A stretch of DNA of 5,613 nt. Source: Candidatus Poseidoniaceae archaeon (GTDB lineage Archaea > Thermoplasmatota > Poseidoniia > Poseidoniales > Poseidoniaceae). The stretch lies in the NCBI GenBank assembly GCA_013330765.1, contig DUHU01000219.1:1-5613 (forward strand), written 5' to 3'. The notes beneath the pieces were generated by a model that saw only the letters and a program-made list of their open reading frames with translations, had not been told where the DNA came from and did not search any database. This document shows, piece after piece, positions 1 to 5,613 of this stretch (within the stretch, counting starts at the first letter, position 1; every line of letters starts with the position of its first letter). Both the position numbers and the translations under genes were made by a program.

Positions 1-1
1 T

Positions 2-568
2 CCCACGCCAGGTGGTGGGACCGTGGCGGCTGTCGCACTTGGCCAAGCTGCTGCTCTGACCTCCATGGTGGCGAATTTAACCTTGGATTCGGAACGCTGG
101 AGCGACGCTCATGCCATGGCATCTGAAGCCAAATCAGCCGCACTTTCGGTGATTCCGCGTGCAGCGCATCTCGCGGATGCTGATGCTGCGGCCTTCGATG
201 CGGTCGTTGATGCTTTCAAACTGCCAAAAGCCTCGGACGAAGAGAAGGACATACGTCGTACAGCGATTCGTTCCGCGACCTTGGGTGCGGCCGAAGTGCC
301 CTTCGAAACCGCACAACTCGCTTGCACCCTTTTGCCGCACATTCAGGCCATGGCTGAACACGGAAACAGCAACGCAGCCAGCGATGCCGGTGTGGCCTCG
401 TTGATGGCCACTGCAGCAGCGAAAGGAGCAGTGTTCAACGTCCTGATCAACCTCAATTCTTTGCCGGCGACCATGGGCGAGGGCATGCGGGCCGCCCTCC
501 CAACCATGGAGGGAGACATACGACGCATCGGACGTGCGTGCATGGATGCGGTACGCGAACGCTTGTGA
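2..568 (+). CDS. Cyclodeaminase / methenyl-THF cyclohydrolase family protein (FTCD C-terminal-like), 5' end cut by window
   Basis: The reading frame is open from base 2, and 188 residues are visible. It starts with the family's glycine-rich N-terminal motif PTPGGGTVAA. The other hallmarks follow in order: a DADAAAFDAVVDAFKLPK block at about residues 57-74, an AAEVPFETAQLA helix near 96-107, and the GNSNAASDAGVASLM block near 119-133, ending with a VLINLNSL segment. Family members convert 5-formimino-THF to 5,10-methenyl-THF plus ammonia, or interconvert methenyl-THF and 10-formyl-THF (FchA type), in the cytoplasm. Stand-alone members are about 200-210 residues with this glycine motif near the N-terminus, so probably only 10-25 residues are missing. 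A fusion to an upstream formiminotransferase domain cannot be excluded. A GTG at base 23 falls inside the glycine-motif region and is not a credible start. The stop TGA directly abuts the metG stop on the other strand. The family is clear; which of the two reactions it performs is not. Confidence 0.92.
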   Translation, partial: PTPGGGTVAAVALGQAAALTSMVANLTLDSERWSDAHAMASEAKSAALSVIPRAAHLADADAAAFDAVVDAFKLPKASDEEKDIRRTAIRSATLGAAEVPFETAQLACTLLPHIQAMAEHGNSNAASDAGVASLMATAAAKGAVFNVLINLNSLPATMGEGMRAALPTMEGDIRRIGRACMDAVRERL

Positions 569-2821
569 TCAGCGAACCCTGGATCCGTCTTTGATGGCGT
601 CAGCGACGGTCAACAGTCGGACACAACCGTCTTCATCGTCCGCTGCCAACATCATGCCTTCGCTCATCACGCCACGCAGTTTGCGTGGTGCGAGATTGGC
701 AACAACGATGACTTGCAATCCGAGCAAGGCTTCAGCGCTGTAGACGTCCCTCAGTCCCGCACAAATGGTGCGCCCATCGTCGGTGCCGTCGTCCAATTGA
801 ACCACCCAAAGGCGGTCTGCATTGGGATGTTCTTCGACATGTTTGACGGTTGCAACGCGCAAATCTACAGCCATGAATTGGTCAAATTCGATGGTGCTGA
901 TGCCTTCTCTTTCCATGTGTTTCGTCTCCTTCTTTTTTGTTCGGCGGCTGCCTTTGACGCCTCCCACTTCGGGCGTCCCTGGTTCGGTTTGTGTGTCGGC
1001 CACCTGACCTTCACGTTCCAAAATGAGTTTGATGTCGAGACGCTCGAAGAGCGGCACGGGGGAATTGGTGGAGGCAGAGATGGATCTCTCCATGTCAACG
1101 GCATCGTCCCAATCCACCTCACTGACGTCTCCCTCGTGTCCTTGCATGGACCAAAGCCGCTGTGCTGCACCGGGCAAAAAGGGCTGGATGGTGATGGCAA
1201 TGCCCCGAAGCATCCTTGCCGCAAGAGCCAATCCTGCAAAGGCCTCTGAACGGACCTCTGGGGAAGCATCGGGTTTCAGTGCAACCCAAGGTGCGGCACG
1301 TTGGACGACGCCGTTGCCTTGTTGAGCCACATTCATCACACCTCGAAGCGCTTCCTTGTAGCGGTGGCGATCCAAAGAAGTGCCAACGGCTGCATGCTGA
1401 TCATGCCAAGCAGCAACGTCTGCTGACCATGCGTCTGGACGGTCCCAATCAGCAAGTTCTCCAAGACCCGCTTCCCGCATCTTGACCGTAAGTGTCAGGA
1501 CACGGTGAGCGAAATTTCCGAAGGCTGCGATCAATTCAGAATTCACCTTCTCAACAAAATCCTCCCACGTGAAATCCGTGTCGTGGTTCTCTGGCATGTT
1601 GATGGAGAGATAATACCGGAGGGTGTCAGGATCATGATGTTCCAAGAAGGAAGGCAGCCACACCGCGTGCTTCCGTGATTTCGAGAATTGGCCCCCGCTC
1701 AGCATGAGGTATTCCATGGCGGGCACGTCGTGAGGCAGGGCAAGATCACCAGGTCCGGGCAACGCAGGTCGGTCGGATCCTGAGGCGGCCATGTTCATGC
1801 CCAACAAAATGGCAGGCCAAATCACGGTGTGGAAGGGAATGTTGTCTTTCCCAAGGAAGTAGAGGTGCCGTGGACTGTTTCCATCGGCATCGACACACCA
1901 CCACGCCCTCCAAGCGTCGTTGGCCAGTGGGTGATGTTCAGCGTGGCGTTCGGCCCACACTTGGGCGCAGGTGAGGTAGCCTTGCACTGCCTCGAACCAA
2001 ACATAGACACATTTCCCAGTCCAATCTTCCTCCTCAAAGGGTACAGGAATGCCCCAAGCGAGGTCACGCGTCACCGCACGGGGCCTCAACCCCATGTCCA
2101 ACCATTGCTTTGTCATGGCCCGAACGTTGGACTTCCATCGACCAGTTGAATCGCTTGCAAAGGATTCCAACGCTTGTTGAAAGACATCCAGGCGATAGAA
2201 CAAATGTTCCGTTTCTCGGACTTCGATGGAACGCTCAGGGTTCATTTTCGAACGTGGATTGGTCAATTCCACAGACTCGTAGGTTGCACCGCACGTGTCG
2301 CATTGGTCACCACGTGCATCTTCCGCTCCACAGGTCGGGCAGGTGCCTTCCACGTACCGGTCTGGGAGGAAACGGCCACCCTCGTCGTGAACTTCGAAAA
2401 ATTGGGGCGTCGACCTTCGCTCGAACAAACCACTGGCATCGAGGTCTTTCACGTGTGTCCTGACCCGTTCTGCATGGGCAGGATCGCTGGTGCGGTTGAA
2501 CAAGGCGCCACCGAATTCGACGCCGCGTGAATCGACGTGATTGGCCCATGCACAGCCAAGGTCTGCCAAGGCTTGCGTGTTGATGGCATGGAAACGATCG
2601 ACCACGTCCTGTGGAGTGATGCCCTCACGTTCTGCGGTGACCGTGATCGGCGTGCCATGTTCGTCTGAACCTGAAACCATCAGGACTCTCCGACCTTTGG
2701 CGCGTTCGTATCGATACTGGATGTCTGGCGGCAGATAGCATCCAGCTACGTGACCGAGGTGCAACGGACCGTTGGCATACGGCCATGCCACACAAATCAA
2801 CACGTGCTCAGAGGAAGGCAT
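569..2821 (-). CDS. metG: Methionyl-tRNA synthetase with fused C-terminal tRNA-binding (Trbp111-like) domain
   Basis: This 750-residue class I aminoacyl-tRNA synthetase charges tRNA-Met with methionine at the cost of ATP, in the cytoplasm. The Rossmann core begins with VAWPYANGPLHLGH (HIGH box, residues 21-24) and includes GSDEHGTP (51-58). A single zinc knuckle is formed by C161, C164, C174 and C177; the second Cys pair seen in some archaeal enzymes is replaced by VHDEGGRF. Further MetRS blocks are VYVWFEAVQGYL (272-283) and LGKDNIPFHTVIWPA (323-337). The KMSKS loop reads QFSKS (378-382). The helical anticodon domain has GNFAHR (435-440) and APWVALKP (510-517), whose W512 matches the anticodon-stacking Trp of the E. 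coli enzyme. A charged, Lys-rich linker (about 600-637) leads to an OB-fold tRNA-binding domain (about 640-750) with DLRVATV, HPNADRLWV and NLAPRKLRGVMSEGM. The start is ATG at 2821; upstream, the frame has no further ATG, GTG or TTG before an in-frame TAG at 2905-2903. No Shine-Dalgarno motif precedes it. Confidence 0.98.
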   Translation of the reverse strand: MPSSEHVLICVAWPYANGPLHLGHVAGCYLPPDIQYRYERAKGRRVLMVSGSDEHGTPITVTAEREGITPQDVVDRFHAINTQALADLGCAWANHVDSRGVEFGGALFNRTSDPAHAERVRTHVKDLDASGLFERRSTPQFFEVHDEGGRFLPDRYVEGTCPTCGAEDARGDQCDTCGATYESVELTNPRSKMNPERSIEVRETEHLFYRLDVFQQALESFASDSTGRWKSNVRAMTKQWLDMGLRPRAVTRDLAWGIPVPFEEEDWTGKCVYVWFEAVQGYLTCAQVWAERHAEHHPLANDAWRAWWCVDADGNSPRHLYFLGKDNIPFHTVIWPAILLGMNMAASGSDRPALPGPGDLALPHDVPAMEYLMLSGGQFSKSRKHAVWLPSFLEHHDPDTLRYYLSINMPENHDTDFTWEDFVEKVNSELIAAFGNFAHRVLTLTVKMREAGLGELADWDRPDAWSADVAAWHDQHAAVGTSLDRHRYKEALRGVMNVAQQGNGVVQRAAPWVALKPDASPEVRSEAFAGLALAARMLRGIAITIQPFLPGAAQRLWSMQGHEGDVSEVDWDDAVDMERSISASTNSPVPLFERLDIKLILEREGQVADTQTEPGTPEVGGVKGSRRTKKKETKHMEREGISTIEFDQFMAVDLRVATVKHVEEHPNADRLWVVQLDDGTDDGRTICAGLRDVYSAEALLGLQVIVVANLAPRKLRGVMSEGMMLAADDEDGCVRLLTVADAIKDGSRVR
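914..931 (-). promoter_or_regulatory. Possible internal ribosome binding site and start codon within metG
   Basis: On the reverse strand AAGGAG (931-926) is followed by nine bases and then an in-frame ATG (916-914, Met636 of MetRS). Translation from here would give a 115-residue protein ending at 569 that holds just the OB-fold tRNA-binding domain, close to the size of free Trbp111. None of the ordinary starts visible here has a comparable motif. The counter-argument is that the motif lies in Lys/Glu codons (AAG AAG GAG) of a Lys-rich linker and can arise without selection. Function is inferred. Confidence 0.3.
927..941 (+). terminator. T-rich tract, possible archaeal terminator for the forward-strand folate gene
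   Basis: The forward strand reads CTCCTTCTTTTTTGT with six consecutive T at 933-938. Archaeal RNA polymerase can terminate on such U-rich tracts without a hairpin. The folate gene has no downstream intergenic space, so its transcript must end inside metG; this tract, about 360 bases past its stop, is the strongest T tract I see in the first kilobase. It is also simply the complement of Lys codons in the MetRS linker, so the call is weak. Confidence 0.15.
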
Positions 2822-2935
2822 CCATTCGCGGCTCTTGGCCGCATCACTTAGGCCTTCTTCACGCCGACATACTCCGTCATCTTGATGAGCATCCGGTACG
2901 TGCTAGGTATGTCTCGGACAGGGGCTTTCCACATC
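2822..2935. promoter_or_regulatory. Divergent intergenic gap expected to hold the promoters of metG and the CNNM-like gene
   Basis: This 114-base gap (only 63 bases if the forward gene starts at 2885) is the sole place where genes diverge, so both promoters should lie here or just inside the flanking genes. I see no convincing TATA box on either strand; the most AT-rich bits are short, such as ACATAC near 2868 and TAGGTATG near 2905. No operator-like inverted repeat stands out. The promoter role rests on gene orientation only. Confidence 0.35.
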
Positions 2936-2937
2936 AT
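2848..2937 (-). CDS. Possible 29-residue small protein upstream of metG (hypothetical)
   Basis: A reverse-strand frame with tandem ATG codons at 2937 and 2934 runs 29 codons to TAA at 2850-2848, ending 26 bases before the metG start. The product would be small and basic with the C-terminus MTEYVGVKKA. Its composition (Met, Ile, Lys, Tyr, Val rather than the Arg/Ser/Pro excess typical of antisense shadows) is protein-like. The frame also stays open further upstream to an ATG at about 2973, but that part lies antisense to the coding region of the forward gene. If real, it would be cotranscribed with metG. No Shine-Dalgarno motif and no family is recognisable. It may equally be a chance frame, or overlap a true N-terminal extension of the forward gene. 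Confidence 0.2.
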   Translation of the reverse strand: MMWKAPVRDIPSTYRMLIKMTEYVGVKKA

Positions 2938-4024
2938 GGTCCTCGAAGCGCTCGCGGCGGCTGGACCCGCCATCAACGCCACAGGCAGCGGAGACGTCCG
3001 CCTCCTCACCTTCTACATCGTCATCGCCTTGGGCGTCTCGTTCCTCTGTTCCATCCTTGAAGCGGTGGTCCTCTCCGTGACCCAAACGTGGGTCGCGGTG
3101 CAGAAAAACAACGGCAACAAGACCGGTGAACTCTGGGCGGCCCTCAAGCAAGACGACGCCGTTGGGCCACTCACAGCCATCCTCACACTGAACACCATTT
3201 CGCACACCATGGGCGCTGCTGGTGTCGGTTCGCAAGTCCAACTGATCTACGGCGATGGAGCCCTTACGTTGGCTTCGGTGTTGCTCACCCTGGCGATGTT
3301 GTTGCTTTCGGAAATCGTACCGAAAACCATCGGTGCCGCTTATTGGAAACAACTTGCTCGACCCTGCGGTTCGTTGCTTCGTGTCGTCGTATGGTCGATG
3401 ACGGTGTTGATCGTCCCGATTCAAATCCTCAAGCGCGTCCTCCCCAAGGGTGAGCTCAACCTTGTGTCCCGGGATGACGTGGCAGCACTGGCAGACCTTG
3501 GTGAGGAGCGGGGTGTCCTGAATCAAGATGAGGAAGCCATCATCCACAATTTGCTTCGGCTGCGAGATATCCTCGTTCAGGACGTGATGACACCTCGGAC
3601 GGTCATGCAGACTGTGGATGCGGATTCAACCGTGCTGGAAGTCACCGAGTCGATGCCCGTCCTCCGATTTTCTCGCATGCCGGTGCTCGGAGCAGGCTCC
3701 GATGACGTCCTAGGCCTGGTGTTGCGGTCACGTATTCTTCGTGCGTCTTCCAACGACGAGCACGGTGCAACGATGGACGACCTGATGCAACCAATCACAC
3801 GGATTCGAATGGAGCAAAGCGTGGAGGAAGCCTTGGACATCTTCCTCGAGAGCAAGCAACACTTTGCGTTGGTCACCAACGAATTTGGAGGCACTGAAGG
3901 AGCGGTCACCCTTGAAGACGTCTTTGAGACGCTCATTGGCGAAGAGATCGTCGACGAATTGGACGAAGTAGAAGACATGCGCGAGTACGCGCGTGAACAA
4001 GCGGCCCTCAGCAGCGAGGAATGA
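2936..4024 (+). CDS. CNNM/CorB/CorC-type membrane protein: DUF21 transmembrane domain plus CBS pair
   Basis: This is a probable divalent cation (Mg2+ or Co2+) transporter or efflux protein of the inner membrane, 362 residues from the chosen start. The DUF21 domain has hydrophobic segments at about 23-48, 76-106, 109-134 and 146-169. It carries the polar residues expected for ion binding in this family (S39 and E42 in CSILEAVVLS, N86 in TLNT) and the SEIVPKTIG signature (E126, P129, K130). A CBS pair follows (about 212-270 and 279-334), with the DVMTPR hallmark (216-221) and NEFGGTEGAVTLEDV (315-329). It then ends in a short acidic tail. The C-terminal CorC_HlyC domain found in many bacterial relatives is missing, as in shorter forms. 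The start is uncertain. ATG 2936 keeps the whole membrane domain, has a weak AGGGG 11 bases upstream and leaves room for divergent promoters. ATG 2909, ATG 2885 and TTG 2882 are in-frame alternatives adding 9 to 18 residues. The 3' end overlaps the hydrolase gene by 17 bases. Confidence 0.93.
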   Translation: MVLEALAAAGPAINATGSGDVRLLTFYIVIALGVSFLCSILEAVVLSVTQTWVAVQKNNGNKTGELWAALKQDDAVGPLTAILTLNTISHTMGAAGVGSQVQLIYGDGALTLASVLLTLAMLLLSEIVPKTIGAAYWKQLARPCGSLLRVVVWSMTVLIVPIQILKRVLPKGELNLVSRDDVAALADLGEERGVLNQDEEAIIHNLLRLRDILVQDVMTPRTVMQTVDADSTVLEVTESMPVLRFSRMPVLGAGSDDVLGLVLRSRILRASSNDEHGATMDDLMQPITRIRMEQSVEEALDIFLESKQHFALVTNEFGGTEGAVTLEDVFETLIGEEIVDELDEVEDMREYAREQAALSSEE

Positions 4025-4844
4025 AGTCAGCCGCTCTGAGCCAGCGCATGAGGGCTTTGTCCCTTTCTTCGTGGCTTGATGTCCCGCTATGACGTAGCGT
4101 GTTTGACCTCCACACGTCAATGAGGTCTGACGGAGTGGCCTCAATCAACACGTCCAGATGTTCTTTGCCCAAACGAAGGTCAGGATCCGCTTGCATCACA
4201 AACACTGGAACATGCGGTACGCCCCACCGTGGAACGTCCACGTCCTCCAAGTTGGAAATCTTCAGATTTCGGTGCATGATGTTCCAGCGTTTGATTAATC
4301 TCCGGAGGATGCTTTTCTTGAGGACTGGAATCTTCTCCAGTGCGTCAAGGAGAATTGGGCTGTAGCAGGTCATTGGCGACTCAAGAAGCAATGCCCGAAC
4401 GTTGTCTCTGTGGCGCCCCTTGGTCGACCCTAAGGCCACGTATGCACCCAGTGAATGACCATGCAGAACAACTTGGTCATTGGTCTGAATGCTTAGCGTG
4501 CCTTGCTTGAGTTCGTCCAAGAGATGTTCCAAGCATTCGACGACACACTGTGCGGTAAAGTCTCCGTCGTACGTGGACGTGCCATGCGCCACCATTTCGA
4601 GCAACACCACGTGAAATCCGTGATCGGTGAGCACCTCGGTCCGGTTGCGAGCGTGGGCCACGCCGGAGGTCCACCCATGAATGGCCACCACCACTGGAGC
4701 AGGGCCTGATCGGAGGTTCATGTGGACTCGATACGGCCCATGTGGTCCGTCAAGAAGCACCGAGGGCCATGCATCATCAACGAGGGGAACCGTGGACCTT
4801 GGGGGCCCCTGCAAGATGCGTTGAATGACGCGCTCAGTGAGCAT
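4008..4844 (-). CDS. Alpha/beta hydrolase fold protein, substrate unknown
   Basis: This 278-residue protein has the layout of a complete single-domain alpha/beta hydrolase. After strand VVVAI comes the oxyanion motif HGWTSG (H56-G57). The segment LLEMVAHGTST (81-91) replaces the usual DxxGHGxS. The nucleophile elbow is HGHSLGAY, with S131 as the likely catalytic Ser (GxSxG). The acid is probably D220 in FVMQADPD and the base H252 in TLRHSG, just before the last helix. A basic stretch, KKSILRRLIKRW (176-187), sits in the cap region. No signal peptide or membrane segment is visible, so it is probably cytoplasmic. The family covers esterases, lipases, thioesterases and peptidases, and nothing here picks one. 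It starts with ATG three bases after the stop of the RDD-like gene, without a Shine-Dalgarno site, which suggests cotranscription with that gene. Its tail overlaps the CNNM-like gene. Confidence 0.92.
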   Translation of the reverse strand: MLTERVIQRILQGPPRSTVPLVDDAWPSVLLDGPHGPYRVHMNLRSGPAPVVVAIHGWTSGVAHARNRTEVLTDHGFHVVLLEMVAHGTSTYDGDFTAQCVVECLEHLLDELKQGTLSIQTNDQVVLHGHSLGAYVALGSTKGRHRDNVRALLLESPMTCYSPILLDALEKIPVLKKSILRRLIKRWNIMHRNLKISNLEDVDVPRWGVPHVPVFVMQADPDLRLGKEHLDVLIEATPSDLIDVWRSNTLRHSGTSSHEERDKALMRWLRAADFIPRC

Positions 4845-4847
4845 GCG

Positions 4848-5613
4848 TCAATCATCGGATTCCGAGTCTTCATCAGAGGAATCGTCCTGACCATCGGCTT
4901 CTTGGGCTGCAGCAGCAGCGGCCTCAGCGGCTTCGGCCGCTTTCTTGGCGGCCTTTTGTGCGGCCTTTTCTTCACGCGCAACCTGTCGCTGAGCAAAACG
5001 GTCGCCCCAGTCGCCCATGCTGTCCAGACGCGCACTCCATCCTGCACCGGCTTCTGAGACGGTGGGGCTGTGTTTCACGAGGTATGCTGCAAAAGCCCTG
5101 TCGAACATGCCCTGGCCCAAGTCACTGGACCGCCTGAATTGGCGATCGATGATCAGCAAGGAACACATGAGGACGCCGACGCCGAACCAGATGATGCCAT
5201 TTGTATCTCCATTGTTGCCCAATTCGCTCATGTTGAACATGATGAGTGAACCGCCGACAAGGAACGAGAAACCGACCATGCTGTTGAGGACCGCGTGGAT
5301 TTTCATGGGAGGATTTCCGCTCGCATTGATGAATTTCGTCCGAGAGACAAACTGTCCAACGTTTCGCCCAAAGCGGATGGGGATCACGAAAACGTTCAAC
5401 GAATAAAGGGCCATTGCGCCCAGGATGGCAGAGGAATTTGCCACGGTTGAATTGACGAAGACGACCACGAAGGCAGCGGCGATAAGGAGGCCGTAATTGA
5501 CGATGAAGTTCGACAGGGAGCCAATGAAACGCGCCGTCCCGGGGGCAATATCAAATTCGCTTGGAAGGCCCTTGGGACGTGCTTTGGGCTTCTTGGCTTT
5601 CTTGGCTTTCTTG
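4848..5613 (-). CDS. RDD-like multi-pass membrane protein with Lys-rich N-terminus and acidic tail, 5' end cut by window
   Basis: The frame stays open to the right edge, so the true start lies outside; 254 residues are visible. In order there is a Lys/Ala/Pro-rich basic stretch (1-15), then four hydrophobic segments (about 36-54, 62-79, 107-128 and 140-155). A long cytoplasmic-type tail follows with an Ala/Lys/Glu helix prone to coiled coil (about 215-240) and a Ser/Asp/Glu terminus (DDSSDEDSESDD). The loop after segment 2 (IRFGRNVGQFVSRTKFINASGNPP, split at about 79-102) resembles the RDD-family pattern of a GxxxG-type stretch followed by a variable strand and GxPP. The start of segment 1 (ARFIGSLSNFI) resembles the Arg-bearing first RDD helix, but with Asn where the Asp is expected. 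RDD assignment is therefore tentative and the function is unknown; some RDD proteins are proposed transporters. The stop lies three bases before the hydrolase start, so the two are likely one operon. A GTG at 5468 is internal to segment 1 and is not the start. Confidence 0.82.
   Translation of the reverse strand, partial: KKAKKAKKPKARPKGLPSEFDIAPGTARFIGSLSNFIVNYGLLIAAAFVVVFVNSTVANSSAILGAMALYSLNVFVIPIRFGRNVGQFVSRTKFINASGNPPMKIHAVLNSMVGFSFLVGGSLIMFNMSELGNNGDTNGIIWFGVGVLMCSLLIIDRQFRRSSDLGQGMFDRAFAAYLVKHSPTVSEAGAGWSARLDSMGDWGDRFAQRQVAREEKAAQKAAKKAAEAAEAAAAAAQEADGQDDSSDEDSESDD
5589..5613. repeat. 9-bp tandem repeat encoding Ala-Lys-Lys, running off the window
   Basis: Nearly three copies of a 9-base unit (TTTCTTGGC on the forward strand) are visible, the first with one mismatch. 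On the coding (reverse) strand each unit encodes Ala, Lys, Lys in the basic N-terminus of the RDD-like protein. Such units can change copy number by slippage without shifting frame. The array continues to the last base, so its full length is unknown. Confidence 0.55.

Noticed and set aside
23..568. GTG at 23 as the start of the folate enzyme
   Set aside because: The conserved PTPGGG motif lies in frame directly upstream (bases 2-19), so the true start is outside the window.
713..1249. 178-codon open frame on the forward strand inside metG
   Set aside because: It is antisense to the well-conserved MetRS anticodon and tRNA-binding domains, with no family features of its own.
2903..3547. 214-codon open frame on the reverse strand opposite the CNNM-like gene
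   Set aside because: It is antisense to conserved DUF21 sequence, its translation is rich in His, Arg, Gln and Asp with no recognisable motif or membrane pattern, and it is explained by codon bias of the real gene.
4798..4818. GGGGCCCC-centred near-palindrome (CTTGGGGGCCCCTGCAAG) as a terminator or operator
   Set aside because: It lies inside the hydrolase coding region near its N-terminus, has no T-run, and its arms pair only imperfectly outside the GC core; Gly-Pro-Pro codons explain it.
4845..4847. A promoter or separate regulatory site between the RDD-like and hydrolase genes
   Set aside because: Only three bases separate stop and start, so cotranscription is far more likely.
4848..5468. 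A complete 206-residue gene starting with GTG at 5468
   Set aside because: The same frame continues upstream without a stop to the window edge through a membrane segment and a Lys-rich region, so the GTG is an internal Val codon and the gene is partial.

Overview
The window is a tightly packed stretch of an archaeal-looking genome with moderately high GC by eye. It has five protein genes, no RNA genes, no mobile element and no CRISPR array. The gene set suggests an aerobic marine euryarchaeon such as Marine Group II (Poseidoniales): a MetRS whose catalytic core carries a fused C-terminal tRNA-binding domain, a tetrahydrofolate C1 enzyme, a short CNNM/CorB-like transporter, almost no Shine-Dalgarno sites and near-zero intergenic space. 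That placement is inference, because no marker gene for lineage lies in the window.

Layout, left to right: (1) 2-568 (+), the nearly complete end of a cyclodeaminase/cyclohydrolase-family folate enzyme, whose first residues lie outside the window. (2) 569-2821 (-), methionyl-tRNA synthetase, convergent with gene 1 with no base between the two stop codons. (3) 2822-2935, the only real gap, which separates two divergent genes; it may also hold a very small reverse-strand ORF. (4) 2936-4024 (+), a DUF21 plus CBS-pair membrane protein of the CNNM/CorB/CorC ion transporter family. (5) 4008-4844 (-), an alpha/beta hydrolase that overlaps gene 4 tail to tail by 17 bp. (6) 4848 to beyond 5613 (-), a membrane protein with an RDD-like core, a Lys/Ala-rich N-terminus and a Glu/Asp-rich C-terminal tail. 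It sits 3 bp upstream of the hydrolase, so these two probably form an operon that starts to the right of the window.

Genes 1 and 2 are housekeeping (one-carbon metabolism and translation), gene 4 is probably divalent cation transport, and the two genes at the right have no assignable pathway. I found no defence, mobile or clearly new multi-gene system. The most interesting signals are small. One is a perfect AAGGAG motif nine bases before an in-frame ATG inside metG, at the point where the tRNA-binding domain begins; it could allow separate production of a free Trbp111-like protein. The other is the possible 29-residue ORF in the divergent gap.
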